Of a DNA stretch of 64,000 nucleotides, positions 58,007 to 64,000 are shown in pieces. The position numbers were made by a program, and so were the translations under genes. The DNA is taken from positions 1-64,000 of the forward strand of contig JAZUMK010000027.1 of the NCBI GenBank assembly GCA_045603585.1, in the 5' to 3' direction. Position 1 is the first letter of the stretch. Each line of letters opens with the position of its first letter. The stretch is from SFEL01 sp045603585 (GTDB lineage: Bacteria > Bacillota > Clostridia > Christensenellales > CAG-138). The notes beneath the pieces are model-generated. The model ran no database searches and was not told the DNA's origin. It saw nothing but the letters and a program-made list of their open reading frames with translations.

Positions 58007-59058
58007 CAATTTTCCTCCGACATCCCCTGCAGAGTTTTTCGTCTGAGCTGACCGCAGGCGCCCTCTATATCCGAGCCCATCTCGCGGCGTACAGTGGCAG
58101 ATATGCCGTATCCATCCAGCCAGGCCACAAACTGCTCCGCATCCTTACGGGTAACTCCCATAAGATTGCGCTCCTTAACATGATTAAGGGGAATAAGATT
58201 AACGTGGCAATTCATCCCCTTCAGCCTTGAGGCAAGCTCTTTTGCATCCTGCCGGGAGGAATTGACATCCTTTATAAGGGCGTATTCAAATATTACCCTG
58301 CGCCCCGTTTCCTCCGCATAAAGCTTTGCCGCATTCAGCAGCTCACCCATGGGATATCTGCGGTTTATGGGCATGATCTTATTGCGGGTTTCGTCATTTG
58401 GCGCATGCAGGGATACCGACAGCGTCACATGGGGCGCTTCCTTGGTAAAGCGCAGAAGCTCCGGCACCAGTCCACAGGTGGATATAGATATATTGCGGGG
58501 ACTGATATTCATTCCCTCAGGGGCAGAAACCAGCCTGAGGAACTTAACCACCTCTTCGTAATTATCCAGAGGCTCTCCGCTGCCCATAAGGACTATATTG
58601 GTAACGGTGCGCTTTCTGTCCTCTCCATGGGGAACATCCTTCTCAGCGCAGGCAATAAAGCTGAGCATTTCGCCGGCCTCGATATTGCGAACACAGCCTT
58701 CCAAAGTGGATGCACAGAAAGCACAGCTCATCCTGCAGCCCACCTGAGTGGAAATGCACATGGTATTGCCGTAATGATAGCTCATCAATACGCCTTCCAC
58801 GATGTTTCCATCCTCAAGGCGGAACAGGTATTTTATTGTGCCGTCCTTCTGGGATATACGCTTATCGTATATTTCTGCGCCGCCGTATTTCAGCTGACCC
58901 AGTTTTTCGCGAAGGCTCTTGGAAAGGTTTGTCATCTCCTCCGGCCTTGCCCCCTTGCTGAGCCACTCAAAAACCTGCCGGGCCCTGAATTTGGGCTCGC
59001 CCAGTTCTGCCATCAGCTCGGTCAGCTCCGCTATGGACATTGAAGTAAGTCCGCTCAT
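58006..59058 (-). CDS. rlmN: Dual-specificity RNA methyltransferase RlmN
   Basis: A 350-residue radical-SAM enzyme that methylates C2 of A2503 in 23S rRNA and A37 of some tRNAs. The cluster motif is Cys108-x3-Cys112-x2-Cys115. Cys335 (EGACGQL) is the likely methyl-accepting cysteine and Glu89 lies in IVEGVLM. SLHAPNDETR is a further signature. The chromosomal order with rsmB and prpC matches B. subtilis. Upstream SD is weak, and MSIAEL six codons later is a less likely start. Confidence 0.95.
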   Translation of the reverse strand: MSGLTSMSIAELTELMAELGEPKFRARQVFEWLSKGARPEEMTNLSKSLREKLGQLKYGGAEIYDKRISQKDGTIKYLFRLEDGNIVEGVLMSYHYGNTMCISTQVGCRMSCAFCASTLEGCVRNIEAGEMLSFIACAEKDVPHGEDRKRTVTNIVLMGSGEPLDNYEEVVKFLRLVSAPEGMNISPRNISISTCGLVPELLRFTKEAPHVTLSVSLHAPNDETRNKIMPINRRYPMGELLNAAKLYAEETGRRVIFEYALIKDVNSSRQDAKELASRLKGMNCHVNLIPLNHVKERNLMGVTRKDAEQFVAWLDGYGISATVRREMGSDIEGACGQLRRKTLQGMSEEN

Positions 59059-59064
59059 GTGTTA

Positions 59065-60372
59065 TCAGGCTCTCCTTACAAGCTTTGCAATGAAAAATCC
59101 TTCTGTGCCGTCCATATGCGGGAACAGCTGAAGCATACATCCGCCTTCAGCCCTGCGCCACATAACCTTGGGTATTACGGTTTCAAGGCTGCCGGGTTCA
59201 TATTCGGGATGTCGTTCCAAAAATGCGTTTATCTGCCGTTGATTTTCCCGCTCTGATATGGTGCAGGTGGCATAAAGCAGCACGCCCCCCGCCTTTACAT
59301 ATCCTGCACAGGCATCAAGTATGCGTTCCTGCACGGCAGCAATATTTTCGATTATTTGGTCATTTTTTGCATAACGGGCATCCGGCTTGCCGGGTACGCC
59401 CAAACCTGAGCAGGGTGCATCTATCAGCACTCTGTCATACATATTCTCAAATTCAGGATAATGCACCGAAGCATCCTTTACCTGAACATTGCCCTTTACA
59501 CCAAGCCGTTCAAAGGTGCGCCTCATAAGCTCAGCCCTGTGGGGATGAAGCTCCCATGCATCAATTTCTGCGTTATTATGAGTAATATGGGCAATATAGG
59601 CGCTCTTTCCTCCGGGAGCGGCGCATGTATCCAGCACCTTCATCCCAATTTGAGGCTCTAAGGCTCTGCAAACAAGCATTGCGCTTTCGCTCTGTACGGT
59701 TACCTTGCCCTCTGAAAAAAGCGGCTCCTTGCTTACGTCCATACCCTTTGCAAGCCGAAATGCATCCGGGCAAAGCTGTCCGCGGGTATATTCCGCCTTG
59801 CGCTCTTCGAGTTCTTTTTCAAGAAGCTCTGAGGTATAAGGATGCTGAGCCCTTACGGTCATTTCTCTGCCCTCCGCAGCAGAAAGCATGGCCTCGGTAA
59901 AGGCCTCGCCATACAGGGAAAGATACTCTTTCACCATATATTCGGGATAGCTGTATTGAACAGAAAACCTCTGAAGGGGATTCGTCGGCAGCGGAGGCAA
60001 TGTATCCTTATTGCGGCACACATTGCGCATAACGCCGTTTACAAAGCCGGACAATGCACCCTTGCCAATCTCTTTTGTCAGCTTTACGCTTTCATTGCAG
60101 GCAGCGCTGTCCGGAACATCCATATACAGCGTCTGGCAAACGCCCAAGCGAAGTATGCCACGTATTTCAGACTTGAGCCTGCCCTTTGCATAGGCGGCTA
60201 TAACATGGTCGATATACAGCAGATGATCAAGGGTGGTATATACCGCCGCACTGATCCACTTGGCATCCCTTTCTTCCATGCCGCTAAGAGCTGACTTGAG
60301 AGCAAGGTTTGCATAAGCACCCTTGTCAGTTATTTCCATTAAGGTTTCAAGGGCTTTTCTTCTGACGGTCAT
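59065..60372 (-). CDS. rsmB: 16S rRNA (cytosine-967-C5)-methyltransferase
   Basis: A 435-residue Sun/RsmB protein. The N-terminal NusB-like RNA-binding domain (about 1-130) is followed by a Rossmann methyltransferase. SAM motif I is DTCAAPGGKSAYI (248-260). The two cysteines of m5C enzymes are Cys321 (APCSG) and Cys370 (ATCTI). The start overlaps the fmt stop by 4 nt (ATGA). Confidence 0.95.
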   Translation of the reverse strand: MTVRRKALETLMEITDKGAYANLALKSALSGMEERDAKWISAAVYTTLDHLLYIDHVIAAYAKGRLKSEIRGILRLGVCQTLYMDVPDSAACNESVKLTKEIGKGALSGFVNGVMRNVCRNKDTLPPLPTNPLQRFSVQYSYPEYMVKEYLSLYGEAFTEAMLSAAEGREMTVRAQHPYTSELLEKELEERKAEYTRGQLCPDAFRLAKGMDVSKEPLFSEGKVTVQSESAMLVCRALEPQIGMKVLDTCAAPGGKSAYIAHITHNNAEIDAWELHPHRAELMRRTFERLGVKGNVQVKDASVHYPEFENMYDRVLIDAPCSGLGVPGKPDARYAKNDQIIENIAAVQERILDACAGYVKAGGVLLYATCTISERENQRQINAFLERHPEYEPGSLETVIPKVMWRRAEGGCMLQLFPHMDGTEGFFIAKLVRRA

Positions 60373-61298
60373 TGGCCAAATACCTTTCCTTCAAGGGGAT
60401 GACCCAATACCGCCGCCTTTGCGCTCATGCGCTTTGCGCCGGCAAACTGCAGCTCAGTAATTTCGATCAATTCGTCAGCTGTCTGTACAAAAACGCCCTT
60501 CTTTGGATCCGCAGCTACGCACAGACCGGGGGTACCGCTGCACTTTTCGCCGGTTTTGCGGGTTTCCCATATTTTTACATCCCCGCCGTCCACAGAGGTA
60601 AAGGCAACAGGCCACGGATTCATACCCCTGACCTTATCGTGTATCTGCTGGGCTGTCATGGAGAAATCCAGCCTGCCCATTTCTTTTTTTATCATGCCGC
60701 ATCTGGTGGCGGCATCGTGATCCTGAGGAACGGGAGTAAGTGTTCCGTTCAGAAGAGCCTGTATGGTTTCATCCAGCAATTCTGCGCCCATTACCGCAAG
60801 CCTGTCAAAAAGCTCTCCTGCCGTTTCGTTTTCGCCTATTTCTGTTTCCCGCTTAAGCAATATATCGCCGGTATCCAGGCCCACATCGGTAAGCATGGTG
60901 GTCACGCCGGTAACCTTATCGCCGTTGATAATGCTCCACTGTATAGGCGCCGCACCCCTGAGCCTGGGCAGCAGGCTTCCGTGAACGTTTATGCAGCCGT
61001 ATTTGGGTATGGCAAGATTCTCTGCAGAAAGTATCTGGCCAAATGCTGCGGTAACCATAAGCTCGGGTGCAAACGTCTTCAGCGCGGCCACCCCTTCTTC
61101 GCAGCGTATCTTTTCAAACTGATATACCGGAATATCGTACTTTTGAGCCAAAACCTTTGTGGGAGGCGGGGTCAGTTCGCCTTTGCGTCCCTTTGGTCTG
61201 TCGGGGTTGGTAAACAGTGCAAGCTCATGACCTTTATCAATAAGCATCTGAAAGGAAGGTACGGCAAAATCCGGAGTGCCAAGGAAAGCTATACGCAT
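60369..61298 (-). CDS. fmt: Methionyl-tRNA formyltransferase
   Basis: A 309-residue enzyme that formylates initiator Met-tRNA. Catalytic residues are Asn104 and His106 (NVHGSLLP) and Asp142 (DVGLDTGDI). A C-terminal OB-like domain binds tRNA. Its ATG shares one base with the def stop (TAATG), so it is coupled to the deformylase that acts next on the nascent chain. Confidence 0.96.
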   Translation of the reverse strand: MRIAFLGTPDFAVPSFQMLIDKGHELALFTNPDRPKGRKGELTPPPTKVLAQKYDIPVYQFEKIRCEEGVAALKTFAPELMVTAAFGQILSAENLAIPKYGCINVHGSLLPRLRGAAPIQWSIINGDKVTGVTTMLTDVGLDTGDILLKRETEIGENETAGELFDRLAVMGAELLDETIQALLNGTLTPVPQDHDAATRCGMIKKEMGRLDFSMTAQQIHDKVRGMNPWPVAFTSVDGGDVKIWETRKTGEKCSGTPGLCVAADPKKGVFVQTADELIEITELQFAGAKRMSAKAAVLGHPLEGKVFGQ

Positions 61299-61810
61299 TA
61301 TTCCTCTTCCTCCTCGCCTTCCATATCATCATACTCTTCCTCTTCCATCTCCTCGGTATATCCCTCGGGAGGCTCGGTAACGAGACGGCCGTAAACAAGC
61401 CCGTCAAGATGGTCGTTTTCATGGAGCATGGCGCGTGCAAACAGCCCCTCCCCCTCGTATTCATAAAGCTCGCCGTGTCTGTCGTAAGCACGCATCTTTA
61501 CATAGTTGGGGCGCACCACATAGCCGCTTTTGCCCGGGAAGGAAAGGCAGCCCTCAAAGCAGCCCTGTTCGCCGGAGGTTTCAATCAGCTCAGGGTTTAT
61601 CATTTCAACAAGGCCCTCACCGCAGTCAATCACGAATGCGCGGCGAAGTATGCCTATCTGGGGAGCAGCAAGGCCAACGCCCTCCGCCTGGTACATGGTA
61701 TCTGCCATATCGTCAAGCAGCTCCCAGAGCTTACGGTCAAACTTTTCTACCGGGCGGCACTTTTTATAAAGGCAGGCCGCATCTTCCCTGAATATCTGTC
61801 TCTTTGCCAT
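61298..61810 (-). CDS. def: Peptide deformylase
   Basis: A 170-residue metallo-deformylase that removes the N-terminal formyl group. Motif 1 is GVGLAAPQ (44-51), motif 2 is EGCLSFP with metal ligand Cys88, and motif 3 is HENDH with His130, Glu131 and His134. The last 20 residues are almost all acidic, a tail not part of the catalytic core. GGAGG lies 14 nt before the ATG, further than usual. An 18-bp palindromic element lies between priA and this gene. Confidence 0.95.
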   Translation of the reverse strand: MAKRQIFREDAACLYKKCRPVEKFDRKLWELLDDMADTMYQAEGVGLAAPQIGILRRAFVIDCGEGLVEMINPELIETSGEQGCFEGCLSFPGKSGYVVRPNYVKMRAYDRHGELYEYEGEGLFARAMLHENDHLDGLVYGRLVTEPPEGYTEEMEEEEYDDMEGEEEEE

Positions 61811-61892
61811 ATTTTTATCCCATTCCTCCGAGAGTTTATCAATTTATTATATCAATCCGCCGCCCTTTAAGGCAAGCAATATCTGAATCATT

Positions 61893-61910
61893 TTCGTACG
61901 CTCGTACGAT
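61893..61910. repeat. 18-bp CGTACG palindromic element, copy 2
   Basis: TTCGTACGCTCGTACGAT, identical to 42732-42749, sits 1 nt after the priA stop. A variant in 15 of 18 positions lies inside prkC at 57066-57083. Confidence 0.6.
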
Positions 61911-61911
61911 A

Positions 61912-64000
61912 TCACAGCATGTCTCCCGGGTTAAGCTCCAGCGAGCAGAAGTATTCCGAGCGATGATCGTTTGCATAGGAATATATGTTTTCGATCACTT
62001 TGGGTGTGTGCTTTGTTCGGGCAAGCTTCAGCAATATCTGCTTTCGGTATTGCCCCTGCTTTCTCTTTATAGGTGCATCGCCGCATGTCATAAACAGCAG
62101 CTCCCTGTCATCTGCCCCCTGCTGCTTAAGGGCATCAATGATTGTACTGTGCAGTCCCCGGGCAAAGCTTTCTGCCGCTTCTGCAAGGGGTGCATTATCC
62201 CCATGCATAAACAAAGCCCTTATAAACAGTGAATAAGGCGGAAACAGCGCCGCTCTGCGCATAGCTATCTCATAATCAAAAAAGCCCTTGTAGTCATGCT
62301 TTGATGCAAGCACTATGGCAGGGTGATCCGGATTGTAAGTTTGAACGATCACCCGTCCGTTTCCTGCGGCCCGGCCTGCCCTGCCTGCCACCTGTGTCAG
62401 CAGCTGGAACGAGCGTTCGCAGCTTCGGTAATCAGGTATATGCAGCGACGCATCCGCCGCAATAACTCCCACAACCGATACCCCGGGCATATCCAGTCCC
62501 TTCGCAACCATTTGGGTGCCTATAAGCACCTGAGCTTCTCCCTTTGCAAAGCGGGATAAAATATTGTAATGGGCGTCCTTTGTGTGGGTAGTATCCGCAT
62601 CCATCCTGAGGCAGGTAACTTCTGGGAAGCTTTGATTCAGCTGCTCCTCCACCTGCTGAGTTCCTATGCCAAAGAACTTTATATAGGGTTTACCGCATTC
62701 GGGGCAAACCTTCGGAATAGGCTTTACACTGCCGCAATAGTGACACTTCATGGAGTTTTCCAGCTTATGATAAGTCATGGAAACATCGCAATTGTCGCAC
62801 TTGAAAACATAGCCGCAGCCACGACATGATACAAAGGTGGAGTAACCCCTGCGATTCATAAAGAGGATGGCCTGTTCGCCCCTATCAAAGCAATTTTTAA
62901 GCGCATCATAAAGGGGAGCGCTGAATATGCCTGTATTTCCGGCAGCAAATTCATCGCGCATATCTGCAATTTCCACTTCAGGCATTGGCAGATTATTCAC
63001 TCTGCCGGGCATTTCCAGCAGAGTATACTTGCCCTTTGTTGCCCTGAGATAGCTTGCAATGGAAGGAGTTGCGCTGCCCAGAAGCAACGTGCCTCCGTTC
63101 AGCCTGCATCTCTGCCTTGCCACCTCTATGGCGTTATATCTGGGGGTCATTTCTGAGGAATATGACTGTTCGTGTTCCTCATCCACCACTATGAGCCTGA
63201 TATTTTCAAGGGGGGCAAATACCGCGCTCCTGGCCCCCAGCACGACCTTCGCCTTACCAAGGCGTATCCTGCGCCATTCATCATAACGCTCGCCCGGAGA
63301 AAGGCGGCTGTGCAGCACAGCAACGCTGTTGCCGAATCTTCCGCGGAATCTGTCCATGGCCTGCGGAGTAAGGGAAATTTCCGGCACCAGCACTATTGCG
63401 GTCCCGCCCATCTCCAATGCCTTTGCGATGGCCTGCATATACACTTCGGTTTTGCCTGAACCCGTTACGCCATGCAGCAAAAACTCACCGCGTCCCTGTT
63501 CCATTGCAGCCGAAACTGCATCCAGCGCTCCCTGCTGCTGCAAAGATAAAGGCAACGGCAGCGTCTTTGGTATATCGTGATTTGCATACGGATTGCGGTA
63601 TGTCTCTCTGCCTATTTCAACAATATATCCCTTCTGCAGCAGCGCTCTTATTGCAGCTGCCGCGCCGGGTATAAATGCGCATATATCGCCTGTACTCATC
63701 TCCATGCCGGATTCGGCAAGGAGAGTATATACCTCGTGCTGCCTTGGGGACTTGGGCGTTCCGTCCTTTTTCAGCATTGCCGAAAGGGCCTGCTCCGGCT
63801 CAATGCTGCTGTTTACCTTTATGGTGCGTATTGTCTTTTCCTTTACCCTGCCGCCTCTTAGCTGCGCAGGTATCATCAGCCGCAGCGCATCCACAAGTAT
63901 ACAGTTGTAGCTTTGTTTTATCCAATACGCAAGCTGTATCTGCTCAGGAGTAAGCACAGTATACGGTTCCATGGGACGAATAATGGACTTAAGGGAAATA
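61912..64000 (-). CDS. priA: Primosomal helicase PriA, 5'-truncated at window edge
   Basis: About 696 residues are visible. The frame stays open to the window end, upstream of an ATG at 63972, and the N-terminal DNA-binding domain typical of PriA is missing. The start must therefore lie beyond 64000. Helicase motifs are GVTGSGKTEVY (Walker A) and VVDEEHEQSY (DEEH). The zinc-binding insertion carries the pattern CRGCGYVFKCDNC ... CHYCG ... CPECG. PriA restarts stalled replication forks. It heads the block that runs through def, fmt and rsmB. Confidence 0.95.
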   Translation of the reverse strand, partial: ISLKSIIRPMEPYTVLTPEQIQLAYWIKQSYNCILVDALRLMIPAQLRGGRVKEKTIRTIKVNSSIEPEQALSAMLKKDGTPKSPRQHEVYTLLAESGMEMSTGDICAFIPGAAAAIRALLQKGYIVEIGRETYRNPYANHDIPKTLPLPLSLQQQGALDAVSAAMEQGRGEFLLHGVTGSGKTEVYMQAIAKALEMGGTAIVLVPEISLTPQAMDRFRGRFGNSVAVLHSRLSPGERYDEWRRIRLGKAKVVLGARSAVFAPLENIRLIVVDEEHEQSYSSEMTPRYNAIEVARQRCRLNGGTLLLGSATPSIASYLRATKGKYTLLEMPGRVNNLPMPEVEIADMRDEFAAGNTGIFSAPLYDALKNCFDRGEQAILFMNRRGYSTFVSCRGCGYVFKCDNCDVSMTYHKLENSMKCHYCGSVKPIPKVCPECGKPYIKFFGIGTQQVEEQLNQSFPEVTCLRMDADTTHTKDAHYNILSRFAKGEAQVLIGTQMVAKGLDMPGVSVVGVIAADASLHIPDYRSCERSFQLLTQVAGRAGRAAGNGRVIVQTYNPDHPAIVLASKHDYKGFFDYEIAMRRAALFPPYSLFIRALFMHGDNAPLAEAAESFARGLHSTIIDALKQQGADDRELLFMTCGDAPIKRKQGQYRKQILLKLARTKHTPKVIENIYSYANDHRSEYFCSLELNPGDML

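Noticed and set aside
1..64000. CRISPR array, toxin-antitoxin pair or known defence island
   Set aside because: No regularly spaced repeats, Cas-like proteins or paired small toxin genes could be found. The window is mostly conserved core genes.

Overview
The window is a compact stretch of bacterial chromosome with about 60 protein genes, three tRNA genes and one probable 6S RNA. Gene content and order point to Bacillota, most likely a gut-type member of Clostridia. Three blocks keep gene orders known from Bacillus subtilis: miaB / YmcA-YlbF family / mutS / mutL / miaA / hfq; ftsK ... pgsA / cinA / recA ... rny; and priA / def / fmt / rsmB / rlmN / prpC / prkC / rsgA / rpe. An IspH-ribosomal protein S1 fusion, DUF4364, a MutL with an endonuclease motif and no MutH, and strong Shine-Dalgarno and sigma-A signals fit the same group. 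Species cannot be fixed from the sequence alone. Base composition looks even, except for AT-rich intergenic stretches (12.9-13.5 kb, 33.1-33.4 kb) and one lipoprotein gene (51.2-52.9 kb).

Layout. 0-1.7 kb: 3' end of a membrane protein, then an alpha/beta hydrolase. 1.7-10.7 kb (+): an RNA-modification and mismatch-repair operon ending in hfq and a PLP enzyme. 10.7-13.5 kb: lexA, a divergent small acidic Cys-rich gene sharing a LexA box, and a XerS-like tyrosine recombinase whose promoter carries a perfect 36-bp dyad. 13.5-16.5 kb: aminotransferase, RNase HI, tRNA-Trp, dipeptidase. 16.5-25 kb (-): rny, recA, cinA, pgsA, rimO, ftsK. 25-31.5 kb (-): surE, an RpiR regulator, a flavoprotein, cmk, plsC, ispH-rpsA. 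31.6-33 kb (-): yebC and a family-4 uracil-DNA glycosylase. 33.2-38.8 kb (+): LysR regulator with WG-repeat protein, rpmB, a small membrane protein (-), and an ABC importer plus flavoprotein with no substrate-binding gene. 38.8-47.8 kb (-): phosphodiesterase, rdgB, GerMN lipoprotein, rqcH, tandem-OB SSB-like protein, parC, parE. 48-50.6 kb: YkvI-like transporter, DUF368/PopT, DUF4364. 50.7-53.1 kb: tRNA-Val, 6S RNA, tRNA-Gln and the lipoprotein gene. 53.1-64 kb (-): TRIC channel, then the priA-to-rpe block, with priA running off the window end.

How the genes work together. Most is core machinery: tRNA modification and translation quality control (miaA, miaB, rimO, rlmN, rsmB, fmt, def, rqcH, yebC, rsgA, S1), genome maintenance (mutSL, recA, lexA, ftsK, Xer, topoisomerase, priA, UDG), RNA turnover (rny, a YmcA/YlbF-type accessory protein, hfq, 6S RNA), and envelope and signalling functions (pgsA, plsC, PopT, PASTA kinase and phosphatase). 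I found no prophage, insertion sequence, CRISPR array or obvious defence system. The least explained parts are the lexA/recombinase locus, the orphan ABC/flavoprotein cluster, the LysR/WG pair, and the lipoprotein gene behind the tRNA/6S cluster.
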